This document shows, one piece after another, positions 34,771-43,496 of a stretch of 64,000 nt of DNA. The position numbers were made by a program, and so were the translations under genes. Position 1 is the first letter of the stretch, and every line of letters begins with the position of its first letter. Source of the stretch: Dickeya zeae NCPPB 2538 (lineage in GTDB: Bacteria > Pseudomonadota > Gammaproteobacteria > Enterobacterales > Enterobacteriaceae); assembly GCF_000406165.1 (NCBI RefSeq), contig NZ_CM001977.1, positions 1,127,141 through 1,191,140 of the forward strand, written 5' to 3'. The notes beneath the pieces are model-generated. The model made no database searches and was not told the origin of the DNA. It saw only the letters and a list, made by a program, of their open reading frames with translations.

Positions 34771-34782
34771 CCACAATTGTGG
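34771..34782. promoter_or_regulatory. Perfect 12-bp palindrome upstream of rcsD
   Basis: CCACAATTGTGG is a perfect inverted repeat about 280 bp upstream of the rcsD start. It could be an operator; no known regulator site is recognised. Confidence 0.3.
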
Positions 34783-34885
34783 CGTTTTATCGAAAGGGGA
34801 AGTGTGACGACAACCAGAGGGTACAGCCGCTGAAGTGGTAGGTCAGCGGGAAATACGCCACGAATTCTACAATGTGCGTGCAGAT

Positions 34886-34909
34886 AAAAAATGCCGGGAA
34901 TAACCCGGC
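34886..34909 (-). terminator. Terminator of the micF-like RNA
   Basis: Read on the minus strand, GCCGGG (34909-34904) pairs with CCCGGC (34898-34893) around TTATT, followed by A and a T6 run. It has no upstream protein gene, which is what drew attention to the RNA. Confidence 0.88.
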
Positions 34910-34956
34910 AAAGAGAAGGTAATTTATGATAAAACGGAGTGAAATTTGATGATAGC
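34886..34956 (-). ncRNA. micF: Candidate MicF regulatory small RNA
   Basis: The predicted 71-nt RNA starts GCTATCATCA at 34956, the same ten bases as the 5' end of E. coli MicF, which is its conserved mRNA-pairing seed. It ends with the terminator GCCGGG-TTATT-CCCGGC plus T6. A TAGAAT -10 hexamer lies 6 bp upstream of the start. The locus is adjacent to rcsD on the same strand, as in E. coli. The middle differs and the RNA is shorter than the 93 nt of E. coli. ompC, the usual divergent neighbour, is absent. Confidence 0.75.
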
Positions 34957-34962
34957 AATGAA

Positions 34963-34968
34963 ATTCTA
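34963..34968 (-). promoter_or_regulatory. -10 element of the micF-like RNA
   Basis: TAGAAT on the minus strand, with six bases between it and the predicted start G at 34956. The -35 region is poor, which fits an activator-dependent promoter. Confidence 0.6.
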
Positions 34969-35018
34969 GGGCCGTCGGTAATAAGAAATTTGTCACTTAA
35001 TGCTAACTTCACCGGATT

Positions 35019-35037
35019 GTTTTTCATTCTGTGCGGT
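35019..35037 (-). promoter_or_regulatory. Candidate marbox (MarA/SoxS/Rob site) upstream of micF
   Basis: ACCGCACAGAATGAAAAAC on the minus strand fits the marbox consensus AYNGCACNNWNNRYYAAAY except at two bases. Its centre is about 72 bp upstream of the predicted RNA start. E. coli micF is activated by MarA, SoxS and Rob through a similar box. Confidence 0.6.
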
Positions 35038-35417
35038 AGCGATTTATACCATGGCTGTTTATACAACACGTTGTTTAAGCGGTAAGGCGCTTAGGGCTGC
35101 TTACGGTATTCACGTCAGTCGCCGCACGTAAAATAAATACTACCCATTTTTATATACCAGATGAACAATCAGCGCTTTTATCGATTGATTTATCGCAGGA
35201 ATAAATAGGAAAAAAGCATAAACAGTCAGAATGAAGAAAAACACAATAATCCCTCCTTTTTATAAGGATAATGGAGGTGTTTCATTTTGTGGCAATTTGC
35301 GTTATTGACGCAGAATTATTGAGAAACCATTTTAGGCGATTGTGTGGCTAATATGTCGGTAGGCAAACGGAAATCGCAGGCCGTCTGGTTATACAATACG
35401 TTTGTGCAGCTTATGGC

Positions 35418-35450
35418 GATGCGCTTCACATCGGATGTGTTTAGCGCATC
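35418..35450. other. Unexplained 33-nt hairpin upstream of menF
   Basis: GATGCGC at 35418-35424 pairs with GCGCATC at 35444-35450, and CACAT/ATGTG forms a second stem inside. No T run follows, so it is not an obvious terminator. Confidence 0.5.
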
Positions 35451-35550
35451 TTGCCAGATTGTGAGCGCAATACAGAAATAATGGGTGAATATGCGGGTTA
35501 TTACGGGGTAGATATCAAGCTAATGACTTTTTTTTGTAGGGATAGGCCCG

Positions 35551-35556
35551 TATAAT
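35551..35556 (+). promoter_or_regulatory. Candidate -10 element of the men operon
   Basis: A perfect TATAAT lies about 26-32 bp before the menF start codons. The region where the -35 should be is a T tract without a good match. Confidence 0.5.
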
Positions 35557-35581
35557 TCCCTACTTTCAGTTAGGCTATGGG

Positions 35582-36907
35582 GTGAATGTGTTGCAATTCT
35601 CCGACCTGCTGCGCCAGATGCATCAGGCACTCAACGAACCCTTGCCGGAGCAGGCAGGTTTTCATGCGATTACGCTGACCATGTCATTGCAGGACAGTTC
35701 GCAATTGCTGGCGTGGCTGGCCTCGCAGCCTGTTCATCCGCAGTTTTACTGGCAGCACCGTCAGGATGATGAAGAAGCAGCGGTGTGTGGTCAGGTGCGT
35801 GTGTTTGAGGATATCGCGCACGCCGAGGCATTTCTGCAACGTCATGATGTGGATGATAGCGTGCGCTTGTGGGGGTTGAATGCCTTTGAACAGCGCCCAT
35901 CAGGAGCCAACACGTCTTCCTTTCTGTTTTTGCCGCGTATCGCCTTATTACGGCAAGGACGACGTCTTCGCCTGCGGGTGAATTTATTCAGCGATATATC
36001 GCTGCGTGCCGAGGCTCGCGACGCACAAGACTTTCTGCGTCAGCTACAAGCTCCTCAACCGTTGCCGCAACTGCATTCCCGCATTGAAGCCACCCAGCAT
36101 TGTCCAGATCGCCAGCAGTGGATTGCGTTATTGCATCAGGCTCTGGCGGATATTGCTGCCGGTAAAATGGAAAAAGTCGTGCCTGCACGAGCGACGGTCT
36201 TATCGCTTGATAAACCTTTGCGGGCGACGACATTCATGGCGGCTAGTCGTGCCGTTAATCACCACTGCTACCATTTTATGCTGGCATTTGCACCGCACCA
36301 GGCATTTCTTGGATCCAGCCCTGAGCGCCTCTATCGCCGACGGCATACCCGTCTGGAAACCGAGGCGCTGGCTGGAACGGTAGCCAGCCACCAGAACGAT
36401 GAAAAAGCTGCTGAATTGGCAGACTGGCTGATGAACGATGTTAAAAACCAGTGTGAAAATATGTTGGTGGTGGACGATATCTGCCAGCGATTGCATCAGG
36501 TCGCATTGACACTGGATGTGATGCCGCCGGAGATTGTGCGTTTACGCAAGGTGCAACATTTACGGCGGACAATTCAGGCGACGCTGCGCAGTAGCAGGGA
36601 TAGCGAGTGTCTGTATTTACTGCAGCCGACCGCCGCTGTGGCTGGGTTACCGCGTGCTGTGGCACGGACGTTTCTGGCTCAACATGAGCCGTTTCAGCGT
36701 GGCTGGTATGCCGGTTCGGCAGGGTATTTGTCGCGCCAGCAGTCTGAATTCAGCGTGGCGTTGCGTTCGGCCAGTGTGGCTGAGAGTCAACTGACGCTGT
36801 ACGCTGGCGCGGGAATCGTGGCGGGCTCTGATCCTGAGCAAGAATGGCAGGAGCTGGAAAATAAGGCTGCCGGGTTAAAATCGTTGCTGGATGAGGCTAT
36901 TTCATAG
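35582..36907 (+). CDS. menF: Isochorismate synthase MenF
   Basis: Converts chorismate to isochorismate, the first committed step of menaquinone synthesis. 441 residues against 431 in E. coli. The chorismate-binding domain shows GKMEKVVPARA, FLGSSPERLYRRR, TEALAGTVA and the C-terminal GAGIVAGSDPEQEWQELENKA. Start uncertain: GTG 35582, GTG 35588 or TTG 35591 are possible, and the AGGCTATGGGG stretch favours one of the later two. First gene of menFDHBCE. Confidence 0.93.
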   Translation: MNVLQFSDLLRQMHQALNEPLPEQAGFHAITLTMSLQDSSQLLAWLASQPVHPQFYWQHRQDDEEAAVCGQVRVFEDIAHAEAFLQRHDVDDSVRLWGLNAFEQRPSGANTSSFLFLPRIALLRQGRRLRLRVNLFSDISLRAEARDAQDFLRQLQAPQPLPQLHSRIEATQHCPDRQQWIALLHQALADIAAGKMEKVVPARATVLSLDKPLRATTFMAASRAVNHHCYHFMLAFAPHQAFLGSSPERLYRRRHTRLETEALAGTVASHQNDEKAAELADWLMNDVKNQCENMLVVDDICQRLHQVALTLDVMPPEIVRLRKVQHLRRTIQATLRSSRDSECLYLLQPTAAVAGLPRAVARTFLAQHEPFQRGWYAGSAGYLSRQQSEFSVALRSASVAESQLTLYAGAGIVAGSDPEQEWQELENKAAGLKSLLDEAIS

Positions 36908-37005
36908 CGCGATTTATTGCCTGTTACTGGCTTATATCAAAGTTGGCCGGATGAAAAAAAATATAATTATTGCCACAACCCGCAACCGGAGTTGTTGAGT
37001 CGATC

Positions 37006-38682
37006 ATGTCCACACATATTTTTAACCGTCGCTGGGCAACGGTGGTTTTCGAGGCGCTCAGTCATCAAGGCGTGCGCCATGTCTGTATTGCGCCCGGATC
37101 ACGTTCGACCCCGTTAACGCTGGCGGCGGCCTCGCATCCGGCGCTGGTATGCCATACTCATTTTGACGAGCGTGGTCTTGGTCATCTGGCATTGGGGCTG
37201 GCTAAGGCCTCAGGTGAAGCCGTGGCGGTGGTGGTGACGTCCGGTACGGCGGCCGCCAATCTTTATCCTGCGATCATTGAAGCGGGATTGACCGGCGAAC
37301 GGCTGGTCATACTGACAGCGGACCGCCCACCGGAGCTTATCGATTGCGGTGCGAATCAGGCGATTCGGCAACCCGGTATGTTTGCTTCGCACCCGACGGT
37401 GACGCTGGAATTGCCGCGTCCTACCCCAGACATTCCCGCTCGCTGGCTGGTGTCTGCGCTCGATAATGCGTTGGGTGAATTACGCCACGGTGCATTGCAT
37501 ATTAACTGCCCCTTCGCTGAGCCGTTATACGGTGATGACGACCCGGCCGCGTTTCAGGACTGGTTACAGGTGCTGGGCGACTGGTGGCATCAGCCCCAGC
37601 CGTGGTTGCAGCATGAACAGACATTACCGATGGTGCCGATGCAGCCAGACTGGCCGCAATGGCGACAGCGGCGTGGTGTCGTGCTGGTCGGGCGAGTGCC
37701 GCCACAGGCTGGCGTGCAGATAACCGATTGGGCGCGTCAGCTCGGCTGGCCACTTATCGGCGATGTCTTATCGCAGACGGGCCAACCGCTGGCCTGCGCC
37801 GATGTATGGCTAAAACACCCGCAAGCGGATGCGCTACGTCAGGCTGAGATTGTGGTGCAGTTTGGCGCCAGCCTGACCGGTAAGCGGCTATTGCAGTGGC
37901 AGGCGACGATAGCGCCTGAACAGTACTGGTTGGTTGATGCACTGCCGGGTCGGCTCGACCCTGCCCACCATCGTGGGCGTCGTCTGGTTGCCGATATTTC
38001 CGGCTGGCTGGCCGCGCATCCAGTGGCAGTACAGCCTGCCTGGGCTCCTGAGGTGGAGTCTTGCGCGGCACGGGTTGCTCGCCAGGTTGCCGTCCGTTTA
38101 TCCAGTGGTTTCGGTGAGGCGCAACTGGCGCATCGCGTAACGGAACTGCTGCCGCCAGAAGGGCAATTTTTTGTCGGCAACAGCCTGACGGTCAGACTGG
38201 TGGATGCGTTTGCTCGTTTACCTGCTGGGTATCCGGTGTACGCCAACCGTGGTGCCAGCGGTATTGATGGACTGCTGTCGACGCTGGCTGGCGTACAGCG
38301 TGCTAACGCCCGGCCGATGCTGGCGATTGTCGGTGACTTGTCGGCGCTGTATGACCTTAATGGGCTGGCATTATTGCGCCAGCCACCTGCGCCACTGGTG
38401 CTGGTGGTGGTAAACAATAATGGCGGGCAGATTTTCTCGTTATTGCCGACCCCGGAAGCTCAACGCGAAACCTTCTATTGCATGCCACAGCAGGTGGATT
38501 TCCGCCATGCGGCGGCGCTGTTCGGGCTACGTTATGCCAGAGCGCAGCAATGGTCAGACGTACAGGAAGCTGTCAGCAATGGGTGGCGGTTGGGTGGCAC
38601 GACACTGCTTGAAGTGGTAGTAGAACCCAAAGCGGGAGCGGAAACATTGCAACAACTGCTGGCCGAGGTGTCGGCGTGGTAA
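37006..38682 (+). CDS. menD: SEPHCHC synthase MenD
   Basis: Thiamine-diphosphate enzyme joining isochorismate and 2-oxoglutarate. 558 residues. The N-terminal half has APGSRSTPLTLAAA, THFDERGLGHLALGLAK with the cofactor-activating Glu, and QAIRQPGMFASHP. The C-terminal TPP motif is VGDLSALYDLNGLALL...NNNGG. The ATG at 37006 matches the E. coli start MS..FNRRWA; the frame extends 12 codons upstream without need. Its stop overlaps the menH start. Confidence 0.95.
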   Translation: MSTHIFNRRWATVVFEALSHQGVRHVCIAPGSRSTPLTLAAASHPALVCHTHFDERGLGHLALGLAKASGEAVAVVVTSGTAAANLYPAIIEAGLTGERLVILTADRPPELIDCGANQAIRQPGMFASHPTVTLELPRPTPDIPARWLVSALDNALGELRHGALHINCPFAEPLYGDDDPAAFQDWLQVLGDWWHQPQPWLQHEQTLPMVPMQPDWPQWRQRRGVVLVGRVPPQAGVQITDWARQLGWPLIGDVLSQTGQPLACADVWLKHPQADALRQAEIVVQFGASLTGKRLLQWQATIAPEQYWLVDALPGRLDPAHHRGRRLVADISGWLAAHPVAVQPAWAPEVESCAARVARQVAVRLSSGFGEAQLAHRVTELLPPEGQFFVGNSLTVRLVDAFARLPAGYPVYANRGASGIDGLLSTLAGVQRANARPMLAIVGDLSALYDLNGLALLRQPPAPLVLVVVNNNGGQIFSLLPTPEAQRETFYCMPQQVDFRHAAALFGLRYARAQQWSDVQEAVSNGWRLGGTTLLEVVVEPKAGAETLQQLLAEVSAW

Positions 38683-39473
38683 TGCATTGCCGTCGTCTGG
38701 GGCAGCCACAACCGGGAAAATCCTGGCTGGTGGTGCTGCACGGACTGCTCGGCAGCGGCGAGGACTGGCAACCCGTGCTGCCGTATTTAACCGACTGGCC
38801 GTTGCTGCTGGTGGATTTGCCGGGGCACGGCGAGTCCCGGCAGTTAACGGTGGCTGATTTCGCCGATGTCAGTTGGCAGTTGACCACGTTATTGGCACAA
38901 CAAGGCATTGCCGGGTATTGGTTGTTAGGGTATTCGCTGGGTGGTCGTATCGCCATGTACCACGCCTGTCAGGGTTCTGCGGATGGGTTGCAGGGGCTGT
39001 TGGTGGAAGGCGGGCATCCGGGACTGGTATCGCCAGACGAACGTGAGGCACGACAGCAGCATGATGCCAACTGGGCGCGGCGTTTTCGCGCTGAACCTCT
39101 CGATAGTGTGCTGGTGGACTGGTATCAACAGCCGGTTTTCGCCCGGTTATCCCCGGAGCAGCGTGCAACGTTGATAGCACTGCGCAGCAACAACCACGGG
39201 CCTGCCGTCGCCGATATGCTGGAGGCGACATCCTTATCTCGTCAGCCTTGTCTGGTTGACGCATTGCATCAGTTACAGGTTCCATTCGGTTATCTCTGTG
39301 GTAGCCAGGACACAAAATTTCAGGCGCTGGCCACACAGCATCGTTTACCGCTGCTGAGTGTGGAGGGTGCCGGGCACAACGCTCATCATGCGAACCCGTC
39401 AGGTTATGCCGACCGGGTTCGCCAGTTTATTTCGTATCCCGAAAGGAAGATCCACTATGCTTTATCCCAGTGA
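38682..39473 (+). CDS. menH: SHCHC synthase MenH
   Basis: Alpha/beta hydrolase that removes pyruvate from SEPHCHC. 263 residues. The oxyanion region is VLHGLLGSGEDW, the nucleophile elbow is GYSLGGRIAM with the catalytic Ser, and the His is in GAGHNAHHANP. The ATG at 38682 overlaps the menD stop as TAATG; a GTG two codons upstream is an alternative. It overlaps menB by 17 bp, so coupling is likely. Confidence 0.94.
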   Translation: MHCRRLGQPQPGKSWLVVLHGLLGSGEDWQPVLPYLTDWPLLLVDLPGHGESRQLTVADFADVSWQLTTLLAQQGIAGYWLLGYSLGGRIAMYHACQGSADGLQGLLVEGGHPGLVSPDEREARQQHDANWARRFRAEPLDSVLVDWYQQPVFARLSPEQRATLIALRSNNHGPAVADMLEATSLSRQPCLVDALHQLQVPFGYLCGSQDTKFQALATQHRLPLLSVEGAGHNAHHANPSGYADRVRQFISYPERKIHYALSQ

Positions 39474-40314
39474 AGAACTGCTTTACGCCCCGGTAACATG
39501 GCACGATTGCAGCGGGGATTTTGTCGATATTCTCTATCACAAGTCGACCGACGGCATCGCCAAAATCACCATCAATCGTCCCCAGGTGCGCAATGCGTTT
39601 CGCCCGCAAACGGTAAAAGAGATGATTCAGGCGCTGGACAATGCCCGTCATGATGATGGTATTGGTGTCATCGTCCTGACAGGTGCTGGTGAGAAGGCAT
39701 TCTGTTCCGGTGGCGATCAGAAAGTTCGTGGCGATTACGGCGGTTATCAGGATGACAGCGGTGTTCACCACCTCAATGTGCTGGATTTCCAGCGTCAGAT
39801 CCGTACCTGTCCGAAGCCGGTTGTGGCGATGGTGGCCGGGTATTCCATTGGTGGCGGTCATGTGCTGCACATGATGTGTGATCTGACCATCGCGGCGGAT
39901 AATGCCATTTTTGGTCAGACCGGGCCGCGCGTCGGTTCTTTTGACGGCGGTTGGGGCGCGTCCTACATGGCGCGTATCGTGGGGCAGAAAAAAGCCCGTG
40001 AGATCTGGTTCCTGTGCCGTCAGTATGACGCTCAACAGGCGCTGGATATGGGACTGGTTAACACCGTGGTGCCGCTGGCTGAACTGGAGCGCGAAACCGT
40101 GCGTTGGTGTCGCGAGATGTTGCAGAACAGCCCGATGGCGCTGCGTTGCCTGAAAGCGGCGCTGAATGCAGACTGCGACGGGCAGGCGGGCTTGCAGGAA
40201 CTGGCGGGCAACGCCACGATGCTGTTCTACATGACGGATGAAGGGCAGGAAGGCCGTAATGCTTTCAATGAAAAACGTCAGCCTGATTTCAGCAAATTCA
40301 AACGGAACCCCTGA
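39457..40314 (+). CDS. menB: 1,4-dihydroxy-2-naphthoyl-CoA synthase MenB
   Basis: Crotonase-fold enzyme that closes the naphthoquinol ring. 285 residues, as in E. coli, and highly conserved: CSGGDQKVRGDYGGY, GYSIGGGHVLHMMCDLTIA, GQTGPRVGSFDGGWGASYM. The ATG at 39457 has GAAAGGAAG upstream and lies inside the end of menH. The frame extends further upstream without matching the family. Confidence 0.97.
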   Translation: MLYPSEELLYAPVTWHDCSGDFVDILYHKSTDGIAKITINRPQVRNAFRPQTVKEMIQALDNARHDDGIGVIVLTGAGEKAFCSGGDQKVRGDYGGYQDDSGVHHLNVLDFQRQIRTCPKPVVAMVAGYSIGGGHVLHMMCDLTIAADNAIFGQTGPRVGSFDGGWGASYMARIVGQKKAREIWFLCRQYDAQQALDMGLVNTVVPLAELERETVRWCREMLQNSPMALRCLKAALNADCDGQAGLQELAGNATMLFYMTDEGQEGRNAFNEKRQPDFSKFKRNP

Positions 40315-41282
40315 TGCGTGAGGCTACCCTCTATCGTTACAGCGTGCCGATGGACGCCGGGGTGGTGTTGCGTAACCAGCGTCTGAAAACCCGTGATGGG
40401 CTGCTGCTTCGCTTGCGTGATGGCGAGCGCGAAGGGTGGGGTGAGATAGCGCCGCTACCGCAGTTCAGCGTGGAAACGCTTGAAGAGGCATTCAATACGG
40501 CGCAGCTACCGTTACAAGGTTGGCTGGCTGGACAAGCGCCGGATGAATGTGGGATGCCGTCGGTGGATTTCGGCGTCAGTTGTGCGCTGGCAGAACTGAC
40601 AGGGGCGTTACCCAACGCGGCGGATTACCGTAAGGCACCGTTGTGTAGTGGCGATCCGGATGAACTGTTTGCCATGTTGCAGCACCTGCCCGAGCCGCTG
40701 GCAAAGGTGAAAGTCGGGCTGTATGAGGCGGTACGTGACGGCATGATCGTCAATCTGTTGCTGGAAGCCTTGCCTGATTTGCGGTTGCGTCTGGATGCGA
40801 ACCGTAGCTGGACACGGCAGAAGGCCGACGGTTTTGCCCGCTATGTCACACCGGCTTATCGTGCCCGCATCGCTTTTCTGGAAGAGCCGTGTAAAACGCG
40901 TGACGAGTCGCGCGATTTCGCCAAGGCTACCGGTATTGCTATCGCCTGGGATGAAAGCGTGCGTGAGCCGGGGTTTCAGGTGGAATCCGAGCCGGGGGTG
41001 GCAGCGATTATCATCAAACCGTCACTCACTGGCAGCCTGAGCCGTTGTCGGCAACTGGCTGAGCAGGCGCATCAGGCCGGTTTGACGGCGGTTATCAGTT
41101 CCAGCATTGAATCCAGTCTGGGGTTGACGCAACTGGCACGGGTGGCGCATTGGCTGACGCCGGGAGTGCTACCAGGGCTGGATACGTTGGACCTGATGCA
41201 GGCGCAGGTCGTTCGCGCCTGGCCTGATAGTACGTTACCGCTGATGACGGTAGACCGTCTGGAGCAGGTATGGCAGGCCTGA
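40314..41282 (+). CDS. menC: o-succinylbenzoate synthase MenC
   Basis: Enolase-superfamily dehydratase, 322 residues. The catalytic and metal residues lie in AKVKVGLYEA, RLDANRSWT, FLEEPCK and AWDESVREP, ending with IIIKPSLTGSL. The start overlaps the menB stop as TGATG, and the 3' end overlaps menE by 13 bp. Confidence 0.95.
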   Translation: MREATLYRYSVPMDAGVVLRNQRLKTRDGLLLRLRDGEREGWGEIAPLPQFSVETLEEAFNTAQLPLQGWLAGQAPDECGMPSVDFGVSCALAELTGALPNAADYRKAPLCSGDPDELFAMLQHLPEPLAKVKVGLYEAVRDGMIVNLLLEALPDLRLRLDANRSWTRQKADGFARYVTPAYRARIAFLEEPCKTRDESRDFAKATGIAIAWDESVREPGFQVESEPGVAAIIIKPSLTGSLSRCRQLAEQAHQAGLTAVISSSIESSLGLTQLARVAHWLTPGVLPGLDTLDLMQAQVVRAWPDSTLPLMTVDRLEQVWQA

Positions 41283-42661
41283 GCGACTGGCCCTGGCGAA
41301 GCTGGGCGGTGTCTCAGCCGATGGCCCCGGCGCTGATAGACGATGGCGGAATCTGGACCTGGCAGCAGGTAGCAACACATCTGAATCAACTGGCGATCGG
41401 TTTCGTGCGTCAGGGGGTTAAGCCGGGGATGGGGGTAGCGCTGCGCGGTAAAAACAGCACCACGATGCTGTTTTGTTATCTGGCGTTGTTGCAGTGCGGC
41501 GCACGTCTGTTGCCGTTGAATCCTCAACTACCGGATACGCTGCTGGATGCGTTGTTGCCGTCACTGAATATCGAGTATGGGTTGTGTACCGGCGAACACG
41601 GCTGGCCGCAAGGCATCATGCCGTTACATGTGCCGTCACCCCTGTCAGCACCAGAGATGCCGCCACCGCTGCCATGGGCGGCGCAACGACTGGCGACCAT
41701 GACTCTAACCTCTGGTTCCAGCGGCATGCCGAAAGCCGCGGTGCATACCTGTGAAGCGCATCTTGCCAGCGCTGAAGGTGTGCTGGCGTTGATGGCGTTC
41801 AGTGCTGGCGATCGCTGGCTGCTGTCGCTGCCGCTGTTTCATGTGTCCGGACAGGGGATCGTCTGGCGCTGGCTGGCCGCCGGTGCGTCACTGGTCGTGA
41901 AACCCGAGCAGCCGCTGGATGTCGCGTTGCGCGTGTGTACCCATGCGTCGCTGGTGCCTACCCAGCTCTGGCGTTTGTTGTCGCAGAATCGTTCACCGGT
42001 AAGCCTGCGGGCGGTCTTGCTGGGCGGATCGATGATCCCGGCAGAGCTGATGCAACAGGCCGAAGCGCGGGGGATCCGTTGCTGGTGTGGCTACGGTCTT
42101 ACCGAACTGGCATCGACAGTCTGCGCCAAGCGGGCTGACGGCCATGACGGCGTTGGGTTACCACTGGCAGGGCGTGAGATCATGCTGGAGGGTGAGGAGA
42201 TCTTGCTGCGTGGCCGTTGTCTGGCGCTGGGGTACTGGCGCGAAGGGCGGGTCAACCCGCTTACTGACGCGAAGGGTTGGTTTCATACCCGTGATCGTGG
42301 CCAGTGGGATGGCCGCGAGTGGCGAATTCTGGGGCGGCTGGATAACCAGTTTTTCAGCGGCGGTGAAGGCATTCAACCTGAAGATGTGGAAGCCGTGCTG
42401 ATGCAACACCCAGATGTGACCTACGCGTGCGTGGTGCCTGTGGATGACCCCGAGTTCGGTCAGCGTCCGGTGGCGGTGGTGGAGGTGGCGAACCATCTGC
42501 CGTTGTCGCAATTAGTTGCGTGGTGGCAATCCCGGCTGGCGGGGTTTCAACGTCCGATAGCCTGTTACCTGTTGCCGGACGAATTGAAAAACGGCGGGAT
42601 AAAAATCTCCCGTCAACAGGTGAAAGCCTGGGTGGAACAGCAACCGCGTAGTCTGGTATAA
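41270..42661 (+). CDS. menE: o-succinylbenzoate-CoA ligase MenE
   Basis: AMP-forming acyl-CoA ligase, 463 residues. The P-loop-like motif is TLTSGSSGMPKAAVHT, the A5 motif is CGYGLTELAST, and the hinge motif is RGQWDGREWRILGRLDNQFFSGGEGIQPEDVE. A catalytic Lys lies in KNGGIKISRQ. Last gene of the men operon; it overlaps menC. Confidence 0.95.
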   Translation: MAGLSDWPWRSWAVSQPMAPALIDDGGIWTWQQVATHLNQLAIGFVRQGVKPGMGVALRGKNSTTMLFCYLALLQCGARLLPLNPQLPDTLLDALLPSLNIEYGLCTGEHGWPQGIMPLHVPSPLSAPEMPPPLPWAAQRLATMTLTSGSSGMPKAAVHTCEAHLASAEGVLALMAFSAGDRWLLSLPLFHVSGQGIVWRWLAAGASLVVKPEQPLDVALRVCTHASLVPTQLWRLLSQNRSPVSLRAVLLGGSMIPAELMQQAEARGIRCWCGYGLTELASTVCAKRADGHDGVGLPLAGREIMLEGEEILLRGRCLALGYWREGRVNPLTDAKGWFHTRDRGQWDGREWRILGRLDNQFFSGGEGIQPEDVEAVLMQHPDVTYACVVPVDDPEFGQRPVAVVEVANHLPLSQLVAWWQSRLAGFQRPIACYLLPDELKNGGIKISRQQVKAWVEQQPRSLV

Positions 42662-42772
42662 CCACCTGATTCCCAGCCCAATCGTATTACACTTGCGGTT
42701 ATTTACGCTTTTGGCCGCTGAATATTCGGGTAAAATGCCTGTTAGCATCATCGTGCTATGCGCGTTTAACTT

Positions 42773-42919
42773 AGAGCCTATCCCATTAGGGCTATTTCAC
42801 TGGCCATTTTGGCCCTGGGCAGTGCTCGAACTCCTCACGTACTCCGTGTACGCTCCGGGTTCTCCGCGCTGTCCGAGTCCAAACTGGCTGCGTCAATAAC
42901 GCCTACTGGGATAGGCTCT
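42773..42919. repeat. 147-bp MITE-like element with terminal inverted repeats
   Basis: AGAGCCTATCCCATTAGG at 42773-42790 is the inverted copy of CCTACTGGGATAGGCTCT at 42902-42919 with one mismatch over 18 bp. Internal short inverted repeats (CGTAC/GTACG, GAAC/GTTC) occur. It has no coding capacity. I recall similar AGAGCCTATCCC-ended elements in Dickeya, Pectobacterium and Serratia genomes. It ends 23 bp before the yfaZ start codon. Confidence 0.8.
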
Positions 42920-42942
42920 TAATCGTATTAAGGATTATAGAT

Positions 42943-43488
42943 ATGAAAAAGTGGGGTATTGCTTTGGCGGGAGGTTTGCTGATGGCGACGGTTTCCGCTC
43001 ATGCCATCAGTCTTTCCGGGGAAGCAGGACGAGATTACACCGGTGCCAGTGCAGGTTTCGGTCTGGGCATGCCCGGTTTGTCTGGTAATGTCGGCTGGGG
43101 TCATGATGACAAACACAGCAACGACGTTTACAGCGCCGGTGTGGATTATACCTTTGCCTTGAGTAATGCGTCGCTGAAAGTCGGTGCCAAAGGGCTTTAT
43201 CTGAACCAGAATCGTTTTAAAGACGGTTATGGCGTGGCGCTGGGTGGTGGATTGCAAGTGCCGATGACCAGTTCTATTTCCCTGTACGGTGAAGGGTATT
43301 ACTCGCCGGACGCGTTCTCCAGCCACGTTGATCACTATGTGGAAGCCCGTGGTGGTGTGCGTTGGCAGCCGTTCCGTCCGTTATCGCTGGATGTCGGTTA
43401 TCGCTATATCAATATGGCGTCTGGCGAATCCAGCAACAATAACCGTGTCGCGGATACCGCTTACGTTGGCGTGGGGCTGAATTTCTAA
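42943..43488 (+). CDS. yfaZ: YfaZ-family outer-membrane protein
   Basis: 181-residue protein with a signal peptide ending near VSAHA and an amphipathic beta-strand pattern that ends in Phe (VGVGLNF), typical of outer-membrane barrels. It matches the YfaZ family (ISLSGEAG, YSPDAFSSHVDHYVEARGGVRW). The function is unknown. The AAGGA site lies just after the MITE-like element, so that element forms part of the upstream control region. A terminator follows. Confidence 0.9.
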   Translation: MKKWGIALAGGLLMATVSAHAISLSGEAGRDYTGASAGFGLGMPGLSGNVGWGHDDKHSNDVYSAGVDYTFALSNASLKVGAKGLYLNQNRFKDGYGVALGGGLQVPMTSSISLYGEGYYSPDAFSSHVDHYVEARGGVRWQPFRPLSLDVGYRYINMASGESSNNNRVADTAYVGVGLNF

Positions 43489-43496
43489 TCCCCATT

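Larger units (their letters stand above)
34494..35581. other. Long intergenic region between rcsD and menF
   Basis: This 1088-bp gap has no convincing protein gene. It contains a 12-bp palindrome (34771-34782) upstream of rcsD, a candidate micF RNA with terminator, promoter and marbox (34886-35037), and an unexplained 33-nt hairpin (35418-35450). In E. coli ompC follows micF; here there is no ompC. Minus-strand frames at 34498-34725 and 34725-35069 show no recognisable features. Confidence 0.65.

Noticed and set aside
34498..35069. Two minus-strand frames (75 and 114 codons) between rcsD and micF
   Set aside because: They lack ribosome sites and family features, and the second runs through the micF terminator, promoter and marbox.
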